64,000 nucleotides of DNA, taken from assembly GCA_034429745.1 (NCBI GenBank), contig DAOUFY010000090.1:1-64000 (forward strand), given 5' to 3'. Of this stretch, positions 43,889 to 51,505 are shown piece after piece (the stretch's first letter is position 1; every line of letters starts with the position of its first letter). A program made the position numbers and the translations under genes. Under the pieces are notes generated by a model. It saw only the letters and a list, made by a program, of their open reading frames with translations, was not told the DNA's origin and did not search any database. The stretch is from JBAXBF01 sp034429745. GTDB lineage: Bacteria; Chloroflexota; Anaerolineae; Anaerolineales; DRKV01.

Positions 43889-44464
43889 ATGGAAAATTCC
43901 AGCTTGTATATTCTTACTGGAAGCATGAATGCTGGAAAGACCATGTTTTGCATGCGGTTCGTGAACGAAGCGCGGCGCAGGAAGATAGATGTAGCCGGCG
44001 TTCTTTCACCGCCTGTGATATGCCGGAAACGAAAAATTGCTATTGAAGTAGAAGATATTCGCAGCGGAGAAAAAAGGACATTAGCTCAACAACAAGCACA
44101 TAATGAACCGGGACCTCAAATAGGCCAGTGGTTTTTTTATGCAGATGCCTTGCAGTGGGGGAATGAAATTTTGCGTCGTTCTGTACCTTGTGATGTGCTG
44201 ATAATAGATGAGATTGGTCCTTTGGAATTAATACGCCACGAAGGATGGCAAGCTGGGGTAGAAGCTATAGATTCGAGACAATATTGCATTGGGCTAGTTG
44301 TCATTCGTCCATCCTTGCTGCAGGAAGCAAAAAAACGTTGGAAAGGGGCGCAAGTGATCCTGCTTAACCCATGGATCAGAAATATCCAAAGATGGTTATG
44401 GAATCAAAAGCTATTATTAGAACTTGAGGCACAGTTAATGAAAAAACCTGCAAGCAGCGTTTGA
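43889..44464 (+). CDS. THEP1-like nucleoside-triphosphatase
   Basis: 191 residues with a Walker A motif (GSMNAGKT), a Walker B motif (VLIIDEIGPLEL) and the GPLEL signature of THEP1/DUF2478 NTPases. These enzymes hydrolyse NTPs in vitro; their cell role is unknown, and some members sit in molybdenum-cofactor or metal clusters. Here it follows the surface protein by 9 nt. The stop codon lies inside the -35 of the downstream tRNA promoter. Confidence 0.83.
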   Translation: MENSSLYILTGSMNAGKTMFCMRFVNEARRRKIDVAGVLSPPVICRKRKIAIEVEDIRSGEKRTLAQQQAHNEPGPQIGQWFFYADALQWGNEILRRSVPCDVLIIDEIGPLELIRHEGWQAGVEAIDSRQYCIGLVVIRPSLLQEAKKRWKGAQVILLNPWIRNIQRWLWNQKLLLELEAQLMKKPASSV

Positions 44465-44489
44465 CATTTTAACGTGTTCTGTGTATAAT
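44461..44489 (+). promoter_or_regulatory. Consensus sigma-70 promoter of tRNA-Val
   Basis: TTGACA (44461-44466), exactly 17 nt, TATAAT (44484-44489): both hexamers perfect. The -35 contains the TGA stop of the upstream NTPase gene. Transcription would begin close to the tRNA 5' end (44500). Confidence 0.9.
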
Positions 44490-44499
44490 ACAAATGCAG

Positions 44500-44573
44500 G
44501 GGCGGTTAGCTCAGTTGGTCAGAGCGTTGCGTTGACATCGCAAAGGTCGTTGGTTCAAGTCCAATACCGCCCA
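44500..44573 (+). tRNA. tRNA-Val (anticodon GAC)
   Basis: 74-nt cloverleaf. The acceptor stem GGGCGGT pairs with ACCGCCC, with discriminator A at 44573. The anticodon stem TTGCG/CGCAA encloses the loop TTGACAT with anticodon GAC. The T loop is GGTTCAAGTCC. The CCA end is not encoded. Confidence 0.96.
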
Positions 44574-44594
44574 TTACTATTTTTTATATATGAA

Positions 44595-44842
44595 AAAGCG
44601 CTGATTGGGACGAGTAACAGTATCAGCACAACAGAGAGAAGCTGTGTAGGGCTGAGAACGGCTTTGGTGATATTGATGCTGCGAAAACCCCCCAGGAGCT
44701 TGACCTGGAACGGCTGTTCAGCTTAGTAAGGGAAACGGATAAGCCCCGTTATTGGCTTGTGAAGAGTGCCGATTTTTTCGGTGAAATTGGGTGGAACCGC
44801 GTGAGAACCTCTCGCCCCATAGGTGAGGGGTTTTATTTTTAA
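44595..44842 (+). promoter_or_regulatory. T-box riboswitch (tRNA-Thr responsive) upstream of thrS
   Basis: The leader contains the near-invariant T-box sequence TGGAACCGCG (44792-44801). A terminator follows: AACCTCTCGCC (44806-44816) pairs over its whole length with GGTGAGGGGTT (44822-44832), ending in TTTATTTTT. Stem I features are visible upstream, with AGAGAGAAGC and GCTGAGAA near 44634-44658, and a candidate Thr specifier ACC near 44687-44689. Uncharged tRNA-Thr would pair with the T-box and favour the antiterminator. No separate promoter is obvious between tRNA-Val and this leader. The 5' limit is approximate. Confidence 0.88.
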
Positions 44843-44857
44843 ATTGAGGAGGTTTTT

Positions 44858-46654
44858 ATGTCTGCCGAACGTTATGAAGATTCTGAACTTTTTCGCATAC
44901 GCCATTCGGCCGCACATGTCATGGCACAGGCGGTGCTGGAAATGTTCCCGGATGCACAAATCACCATTGGACCAGCTATAGAAGATGGTTTTTATTACGA
45001 TTTTGATTTGCCGCGCCCCTTAACACCGCAGGATCTCGAGAAAATTGAAGAGCGAATGAAAAGCATTATTAAGGGGAATCATCCTTTTGTGAGAAGGGTT
45101 GTCAGTGAAGAGGAAGCGCGCCGAATCTTTGAAAAGCAAACTTATAAACTTGAACTGATTGATGATTTGCTGAAAGGTGGAACAGATGAACATGGTGAGC
45201 CGCTGCAGGGCAAACCAGAACTTTCCATTTACACTCACGATAAGTTTACGGACTTATGCCGCGGACCTCATGTAGAAAATACAAGTCAAATCAATCCAGA
45301 TGCAATAAAACTTCTGTATGTTGCAGGAGCATATTGGCGCGGTGATGAACGCCGCCCGATGCTGCAGCGTATTTATGGTACAGCCTGGCGGTCAGCTGAG
45401 GAGCTTCAAGATTACCTTTGGCGCATGGAGGAAGCGCGTAAGCGCGATCACCGCAAGTTGGGCAGAGAATTGGATTTGTTTAGTGTATCTGACGAAGTGG
45501 GGCAAGGTCTCATATTATGGCATCCGAAAGGGGGAATGGTACGCAATTTAGCCGAAAATTTCTGGTCAAAAGAGCATGAAAAGGCCGGCTATTCTTTTGT
45601 ATATACCCCCCACATCGGCAAAGCTCAATTGTGGGAAACAAGCGGTCATCTGGTTTCGTATGCTGAAAACATGTATTCCCCAATAGACATTGAAGGGCAG
45701 AAATACTACATCAAACCCATGAATTGTCCTTTTCATATTGCTATTTATAAAAGTAAGATGCGATCATATCGCGAAATGCCTTTGCGATTTGCGGAGAAAG
45801 GGACGGTCTATCGTTACGAGCGCAGTGGAGTGCTGCATGGATTGCTGCGGGTACGCGGTTTTACACAAGACGATGCGCACCATTTTTGCCGTCCGGATCA
45901 AATGCCAGCTGAGATTGATTTTGTGTTAAATTTTTGCTTGCATATCCTTAAATCCTTTGGTTTTACAGAATTTAAAGCCTATTTAAGCACTATGCCTGAG
46001 AAACGCATTGGCAGTGAGGAACAATGGCACGAAGCTGAAGCAGCTCTCGAAGCTGCATTAAAGCGGGCTGCCCTAAGTTATGATGTGGATGAGGGCGGCG
46101 GCGCTTTTTATGGCCCTAAAATAGACCTAAAGATAAAGGATGCTATTGGGCGCGAATGGCAGCTTTCTACGATACAGTTTGATTTCAACCTTTCGGAACG
46201 ATTTGACCTCACCTATATTGGGGAAGATGGACAGCCTCACCGACCTTATATGATCCACCGCGCTTTGCTGGGCAGCATGGAGCGCTTTTTTGGAGTACTC
46301 ATTGAACATTATGGCGGAGCATTTCCAGTTTGGCTGGCACCGGTGCAGGCCGTGATTATCCCGATCGCTGATCGGCACTTAGATTATGCCTATCAACTTA
46401 GAAAGCGTATTAAAGCTGAACAAGTACGAGTTGAGGTAGATGACCGACCGGAACGCATGAATGCAAAGATCCGCGATGCGCAGACTCAAAAAGTCCCTTA
46501 TATGCTAATTGTTGGAGATAAAGAAATGAATGAGGGTAAAGCAGCTTTACGGTTGCGCAGCGGAGAAGACCTTGGTGCGATTACGCTGGAAGAATTCTTT
46601 GAGAAAGTTCGCCAAGATACGAGCAGTTTGAGCACTTGGGAAACAGATGATTAA
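44858..46654 (+). CDS. thrS: Threonine--tRNA ligase lacking the TGS domain
   Basis: 598 residues. It begins at the editing (second additional) domain (RHSAAHVMAQAVLEMFPDA), continues with the class II catalytic core (motif with MNCPFHIAIYK, ERSGVLHGLLRVRGFTQDDAH) and ends with the anticodon-binding domain (MNAKIRDAQTQKVPYML). The N-terminal TGS domain of about 60 residues present in many ThrRS is missing. GAGGAGG precedes ATG. Expression is under the T-box upstream. Confidence 0.95.
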   Translation: MSAERYEDSELFRIRHSAAHVMAQAVLEMFPDAQITIGPAIEDGFYYDFDLPRPLTPQDLEKIEERMKSIIKGNHPFVRRVVSEEEARRIFEKQTYKLELIDDLLKGGTDEHGEPLQGKPELSIYTHDKFTDLCRGPHVENTSQINPDAIKLLYVAGAYWRGDERRPMLQRIYGTAWRSAEELQDYLWRMEEARKRDHRKLGRELDLFSVSDEVGQGLILWHPKGGMVRNLAENFWSKEHEKAGYSFVYTPHIGKAQLWETSGHLVSYAENMYSPIDIEGQKYYIKPMNCPFHIAIYKSKMRSYREMPLRFAEKGTVYRYERSGVLHGLLRVRGFTQDDAHHFCRPDQMPAEIDFVLNFCLHILKSFGFTEFKAYLSTMPEKRIGSEEQWHEAEAALEAALKRAALSYDVDEGGGAFYGPKIDLKIKDAIGREWQLSTIQFDFNLSERFDLTYIGEDGQPHRPYMIHRALLGSMERFFGVLIEHYGGAFPVWLAPVQAVIIPIADRHLDYAYQLRKRIKAEQVRVEVDDRPERMNAKIRDAQTQKVPYMLIVGDKEMNEGKAALRLRSGEDLGAITLEEFFEKVRQDTSSLSTWETDD

Positions 46655-46660
46655 TAAACA

Positions 46661-46685
46661 GCAAGGGGATTATATTTCCCCTTGC
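46661..46685. terminator. Hairpin between the convergent thrS and pstB genes
   Basis: GCAAGGGGA pairs with TCCCCTTGC in the 15-nt space between the two stops and inside the last codons of pstB. Tails are only weakly T-rich on both strands, so it is a candidate bidirectional terminator. Confidence 0.5.
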
Positions 46686-47422
46686 AAATATGCTTTTGTG
46701 CGCGCTTCTTGCGGATTTTCAAAGAATTGCTTTGCAGTCCCATGTTCTATCAGCTCGCCCAAGTACATGAAGACGACGTAATCGGCAAGACGTTTGGCTT
46801 GGCGTAGAATATGGGTTACGAGAATAACGGTGTATTTTTCTTTGAGGTCCAACAATCGTTTTTCAATGTGCTGAGCAGAAATGGGGTCGAGGGCAGAGGT
46901 AGGCTCATCACCAAGCAGCAAGTGCGGTTCTACAGCTAAACCGCGGGCTAAACATAGGCGCTGACGTTGTCCAATGGATAAATCATTGGCAGGTGCATGC
47001 AAACGATCTTTTACTTCATCCCATAAACCGGCTTGTTCAAGATAGTGGCGGACGATGTGATCCAAATTTTTACCCTTTAACATATTGTGGACTCGCAAGC
47101 CGTAAGCCACGTTATCGTAAATAGACATAGGAAGAGGATAGGGTTGTTGAGCTAACAGCCCTACCTTTTTACGTACTTCGGTTACATCCACGGAGGGATC
47201 GTAGATATCCTGCCCCTCAATGAGAACTGTGCCATGGATTTTAGCACCTTTTTGGAGCTCGACAAAGCGGTTGAGGCTTTTAAGAAGGGTAGATTTTCCA
47301 CAACCTGAAGGTCCGATGATGACAGTGATCTGGTTTTTGGGTATTTGCAGGTTGATATCTTTTAAGGCATGGTTATTTCCATAAAAAACGTTAAGGTTGC
47401 GAATGGTAACGTGTGATTGCAT
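46670..47422 (-). CDS. pstB: Phosphate ABC transporter ATP-binding protein PstB
   Basis: About 250 residues from ATG 47422 (MQSHVTIRNLNVFYG), with GAGGT upstream. Walker A is GPSGCGKSTLLKSLNR, the signature is LSIGQRQRLCLARGLA and Walker B is LLLGDEPTSALDP. The last two vary from the typical PstB (SGGQ to SIGQ, MDEP to GDEP). It powers phosphate import through PstCA and also signals phosphate status. It follows pstA by 13 nt. Confidence 0.92.
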   Translation of the reverse strand: MQSHVTIRNLNVFYGNNHALKDINLQIPKNQITVIIGPSGCGKSTLLKSLNRFVELQKGAKIHGTVLIEGQDIYDPSVDVTEVRKKVGLLAQQPYPLPMSIYDNVAYGLRVHNMLKGKNLDHIVRHYLEQAGLWDEVKDRLHAPANDLSIGQRQRLCLARGLAVEPHLLLGDEPTSALDPISAQHIEKRLLDLKEKYTVILVTHILRQAKRLADYVVFMYLGELIEHGTAKQFFENPQEARTKAYLQGEI

Positions 47423-47435
47423 TTTTTCTACCTCG

Positions 47436-48299
47436 TTACTTGATAGAGTAGCGCCCCAAATAGGCGGAAAGCCAGCGTGAAAGCAAGCTAATAAACAACA
47501 CAATGATAGTCAGGATTAAAGCCGAGGCATAAGCACGTTGCTGCACTTCGGGATAAGGGGTACCTAATTGAAAGAATACTGCAAGCGGAAGCGAAGCTGC
47601 TTGGCTGTTGAGTGAAGTGGGAATACGATCAGAGTAACCTGCAGTGAAAAGTACCGAAGCAGCATCGCCTATACCTCTTCCAAAAGCGAGCAAGGCAGCA
47701 GTGGCTATAGTTGGCAGAATTTGGCGTGTTATCACCTTTAGAGCAGTTTCCATACGGTTAGCTCCCAGGGCGTATGAGGCTTCCTCTAGTTCTTTTGGAA
47801 TATTGCGAAGGGTTTCATCTATAGTGCGTACGATGATTGGCAGTTCCAATAGAGCTAATACAATGATGCCTGCAAGCAATGAGGCTTTCATTCCCAACGC
47901 AAGCATGATGATAAACCCAAAGGAGCCATAAACAATGGAGGGAATTCCCCACATCACATCCAAAGACAAACGGGTAACATGCTGCCATTTTGTGCCTTTT
48001 GCGTAGGTGTTTATCCCAAATACAATAGGAAAACTTATCAGCACGGCAAGCAAAGTTCCACCGCCTGCAAGGTACAAAGAGCCAATGATAGCATTAAGGA
48101 TGCCACCTTTTTTACCCAAATAGTATCCTCCTTGGGGTACATTAGAAATCATTTCCCAAGTCAATGCCGGCAAGCCTTTGGTGATAATGGTTAGCAGAAT
48201 AGCTCCTAAGCTGGCTGCAATGATCAGAAATGAAAGGATCATGACAGCGCGAATAAAGGTTTCTTCAAGAAGGCGGAAAGAAAAGACATTTTTCTTCAT
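47436..48299 (-). CDS. pstA: Phosphate ABC transporter permease PstA
   Basis: 287 residues, about six membrane segments, with the permease EAA-type loop around EEASYALGANRMETALKVI. It pairs with PstC to form the channel. Start overlaps the pstC stop by 4 nt. Confidence 0.92.
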   Translation of the reverse strand: MKKNVFSFRLLEETFIRAVMILSFLIIAASLGAILLTIITKGLPALTWEMISNVPQGGYYLGKKGGILNAIIGSLYLAGGGTLLAVLISFPIVFGINTYAKGTKWQHVTRLSLDVMWGIPSIVYGSFGFIIMLALGMKASLLAGIIVLALLELPIIVRTIDETLRNIPKELEEASYALGANRMETALKVITRQILPTIATAALLAFGRGIGDAASVLFTAGYSDRIPTSLNSQAASLPLAVFFQLGTPYPEVQQRAYASALILTIIVLFISLLSRWLSAYLGRYSIK

Positions 48300-49261
48300 A
48301 GGTAAGTATATTTAGTTGTGGTATTGTGAAGAATAAGCGTTGCAGCGATATTAAAACCAAGTACGACAAGCAGCAGCAGCAAAGAAGCACCCATGAGTGC
48401 AGCATCATAGAGGGGAATAGACATCATTTCTCCATAATTGTTGGCGATTAAAGCAGGCAGTGGATAGGCAGGGTCAAAGATGGATTTGGGTACAATGGGT
48501 ACATTGCCAACTACCATCAGTACAGCCATCGTTTCACCAAAAGCCCGCGAGAACCCTAAAACAATACTGGCAAATATACCAGCCGCAGCTTTAGGCAGGA
48601 CGGTATAACGTACGGTTTGCCAGCGAGTTGCGCCGACAGCTAGCGAGGCAAGCCGAATACCTTGAGGAATTGATTCCATGACTTCACTAGAGACGGAAAT
48701 GATTAATGGAGCCACCATTACTGCTAGTACAATCCCTCCAGCAAGAACGCTGAAACCAGTGGGATTAGTGATGGATAACCCAAACCATTTTTCTGCATAA
48801 GGGATGATGGATTGAACCCAGGGTACTATGGTGATCATTCCCCACACGCCATAAACAACAGATGGTATGCTGGCTAATAAGTCCAAAATGGGTTTAAGTA
48901 AGCCACGGGTAGTAGGATGAGCATATTCGGAAAGATAAATGGCGGAAAGCAAGCAAGGCGGCACTGCCATTACCATCGCCAATAAGGTAACCCACAAAGT
49001 ACCCATGATGAATGGGTAAAAGCCAAATAGCCCTTGACTAGGACGCCATATTTCACCTAGCAGCAACTCACCTATTGGTTTTAGGAAAAGAATGGGCGCA
49101 GTACGCCTCAACAACACCACCACCATAGCAATGATGACGATTAGAGGAATAGCTGAAGTGAATAAGAATAGCTTTCCCCCAATAACTTCAGCTAACGCTC
49201 GGCGGGAAATGGCAGGTTTTAGATGAGTGGAATGGTCAGAGCTCATTGGATTGCTTGTCAT
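48296..49261 (-). CDS. pstC: Phosphate ABC transporter permease PstC
   Basis: 321 residues with about six membrane segments, the PstC-type loop containing GIRLASLAVGATRWQTVRY and the SRAFGETMAVLMVVGN block. It is the first gene of the pstC-pstA-pstB operon seen here. No pstS or phoU lies in the window. A TATAAT on the minus strand near 49306-49311 is a candidate -10. Confidence 0.92.
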   Translation of the reverse strand: MTSNPMSSDHSTHLKPAISRRALAEVIGGKLFLFTSAIPLIVIIAMVVVLLRRTAPILFLKPIGELLLGEIWRPSQGLFGFYPFIMGTLWVTLLAMVMAVPPCLLSAIYLSEYAHPTTRGLLKPILDLLASIPSVVYGVWGMITIVPWVQSIIPYAEKWFGLSITNPTGFSVLAGGIVLAVMVAPLIISVSSEVMESIPQGIRLASLAVGATRWQTVRYTVLPKAAAGIFASIVLGFSRAFGETMAVLMVVGNVPIVPKSIFDPAYPLPALIANNYGEMMSIPLYDAALMGASLLLLLVVLGFNIAATLILHNTTTKYTYL

Positions 49262-49368
49262 GGATGCAAAATGATTAATTAATCTAATTATTTGATAGGA
49301 TTAGTATTATAACAAATTATCATTATTGCTGGATTAATATTTTTTAATAGATGGGAAAACCTCATTCT

Positions 49369-50013
49369 CTAATTATCCAAACGGTACCCGAGACCGCGCA
49401 AAGTGATGATATAACGGGGGTGCTTTGGGTCAGGTTCAATGGCTTTCCGCAGCCAGTTGATGTGTACATCCAACGATCGGGTATCACCGTCATAGGCAGT
49501 ATTCCAAACCATTCCGAAAAGCTCTTTTCGCTCAACAACCTCACCTGCATGCTGCATAAGAATGGAAAGCAAGCGAGTCATACGCGGTGTAAGTGAGATA
49601 TCCCGTCCTTCACAAGTAAGTAAATTTTTATTTAAGTCAAGCTTAAGATTGCCGGCTTCTAATAGAGTCGGCAGAAGCATTTTCACTGCCGCAGTCAACT
49701 TTTTTACTGAACAAGGAACCGGGATTACGTGCAATCCATTTTGTGAAAAATCATCCTTTCTTTCCGGAGGACAAAGCACAATCATTGGGGTGCCTTTAAG
49801 GTGCATATTAATGCTTGCTAGCGATTCATATGTCATAACCCTGAGTGAAGGAAGATGGGCAATGGTTAAATCTGGACGGTGCAATTGGGCATACATAATA
49901 GCTTGCCGAATACTTCCAACAATTTCAGTATGATGCCCATGCTTTTTTAGTGCGTTGATCAAGGACGCATTAGAGGCTTTTTTACCTTCAATCCATAAAA
50001 TATTTGCTTTCAC
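49369..50013 (-). CDS. OmpR/PhoB-like DNA-binding regulator with degenerate receiver
   Basis: 214 residues. Residues ~1-110 look like a receiver domain by length and secondary structure, but the acidic pair after the first strand is replaced (ILWIEGKK) and the phospho-acceptor Asp is His in the DLTIAHLPS strand. The C-terminal winged helix is intact (NLLTCEGRDISLTPRMTRLLS, RSLDVHINWLRKAIE, ITLRGLGYRL). It lies next to the pst operon on the same strand, and a PhoB-like role is likely by position. It may work without phosphorylation. Confidence 0.85.
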   Translation of the reverse strand: MKANILWIEGKKASNASLINALKKHGHHTEIVGSIRQAIMYAQLHRPDLTIAHLPSLRVMTYESLASINMHLKGTPMIVLCPPERKDDFSQNGLHVIPVPCSVKKLTAAVKMLLPTLLEAGNLKLDLNKNLLTCEGRDISLTPRMTRLLSILMQHAGEVVERKELFGMVWNTAYDGDTRSLDVHINWLRKAIEPDPKHPRYIITLRGLGYRLDN

Positions 50014-50309
50014 AGCGACCCTTTCCCTATTGCAACTAATATCCTGACACCAGTCTTAAAAGTACACGGATTATAATCGCATTTAGCTGTTCTTTCTATA
50101 GTACTTATGTCGTATTTTAAAATTTCTAATCTTGGTTATCATTCTTTATTATTTGCAAATTTGCCAGCAGCATAAATGATTGGAAGTGGGAAATGTGAAC
50201 CTATTGCGCGCAATAAACCTTCATGAGGAAGAACATTTGCACTTTGAAAGGTTTTGTTATAGAATCAAATTGAGGAACGGGATGGCGATAACACTAACGG
50301 AGGTAAATA
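50014..50309. other. Intergenic region with divergent promoters
   Basis: AT-rich spacer between the regulator (minus) and the NBR1-Ig lipoprotein (plus). A plus-strand TTTGCA-N16-TATAGA near 50240-50268 is a plausible promoter for the lipoprotein. A 63-codon frame in the region overlaps the next start and lacks support as a gene. Confidence 0.4.
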
Positions 50310-51494
50310 ATGGCGCAAAAGATGAGAAAGGTTATTATAAGTATTTTAATTGGGTTGTTGATCATTGCTAGTTCTGCTTGCCAAAACAATCCTCCAGAAG
50401 TAAAAACCTCATTACGAGAAACTGCTGCAGCGGTAACTGTAGCTGCTATGGTTCGCGCTTTAGGTGTGCCATATACACAGACAGCTATTGTGAAAACTGT
50501 CATATCCCAGATGACTCAAACGGCAGAGGCAACTCGCACTCAACAGGCGAGGACAACAAGCAGCCAATTATCGCCTTCTCCATCTAGCGGGACAATATTG
50601 CCATCACCAGCGTACACAATTCAGCCGGGAATTTGCAATTGGGTGGGTTATATTGCAGATGTAACTTATCCCGATGGCTCTCAAGTGGAAGCAGGTACCC
50701 GGTTTCGAAAGACATGGCGCATTCAGAACTTGGGCAATTGTACCTGGAACTCATCCTATTGGCTGACATTTGACAGCGGCACACAAATGGGGGCGCCGGC
50801 ATATACCCCCTTAACCCTTTCGACAGTGCCTCCGGGTGGAGTTGTAGATGTATCGGTAGATATGTATGCTCCAACAACCGCAGGTACGTATCAAGCTGTT
50901 TTCCGCATCCGAGCACCTGACGGCAGCATTGTACCCGTCAATAATCATGGAGATGGCAGTTTGTGGGCATTAATTGTTGTGGACGTTCCGCAGCCTTGCA
51001 ATTGGGCTGGCTTTATTGCCGATATTACCTATCCCGACTATACTCGAGTACAACCGAATGAAATTTTCAATAAGGTATGGCGCATACAAAACATTGGTAC
51101 ATGCACGTGGAATACGAATTATAAGTTGGTCTTCAGCGGCGGAGATCGCTTGGGTGCGCCAGACTTCACTCAGCTTTCACGGTATTCAGTTCCACCAGGA
51201 TCCGTCGTGGACGTGTCAATAAAGCTGACTGCACCGAATGCTTGGGGTACTTATCAAGCCTTCTTTACTTTTCAAGCGGCAGATGGAACTATTTTTGGGA
51301 CGGGCAGCAATGCCAACAACCCTATTTGGGTAAAAATTGTGGTGGCTCCAACGCCAACACCTACCGCTACTCCGGTACCCACCTCTAGCCCTACGTCAAC
51401 ACCTAGCAGCACGCCAACGCCGACTGCAACATATACTCCAACGCCAACCTTTACACCTACTGATACGGATACCCCATCACCAACCCCAACTTAA
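50310..51494 (+). CDS. Lipoprotein with two NBR1-type Ig-like domains and a Pro/Thr-rich tail
   Basis: 394 residues. Lipoprotein signal: a hydrophobic segment IGLLIIASSAC with Cys24 lipidated. A spacer follows, then two copies of a four-tryptophan Ig-like domain (CNWVGYIADVTYPDGSQVE... and CNWAGFIADITYPDYTRVQ...), each with the WRIQN, CTWN and PPG/VDVS landmarks. The protein ends in a Ser/Thr/Pro tract of about 45 residues with no following domain. CGGAGG precedes ATG. It is exposed on the cell surface; its role is unknown. The abrupt tail end might mean a lost C-terminal domain. Confidence 0.85.
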   Translation: MAQKMRKVIISILIGLLIIASSACQNNPPEVKTSLRETAAAVTVAAMVRALGVPYTQTAIVKTVISQMTQTAEATRTQQARTTSSQLSPSPSSGTILPSPAYTIQPGICNWVGYIADVTYPDGSQVEAGTRFRKTWRIQNLGNCTWNSSYWLTFDSGTQMGAPAYTPLTLSTVPPGGVVDVSVDMYAPTTAGTYQAVFRIRAPDGSIVPVNNHGDGSLWALIVVDVPQPCNWAGFIADITYPDYTRVQPNEIFNKVWRIQNIGTCTWNTNYKLVFSGGDRLGAPDFTQLSRYSVPPGSVVDVSIKLTAPNAWGTYQAFFTFQAADGTIFGTGSNANNPIWVKIVVAPTPTPTATPVPTSSPTSTPSSTPTPTATYTPTPTFTPTDTDTPSPTPT

Positions 51495-51505
51495 GAGAGG
51501 AAGGA

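Noticed and set aside
50180..50371. 63-codon frame before the NBR1-Ig gene
   Set aside because: Overlaps the well-supported lipoprotein start and shows no recognised pattern.
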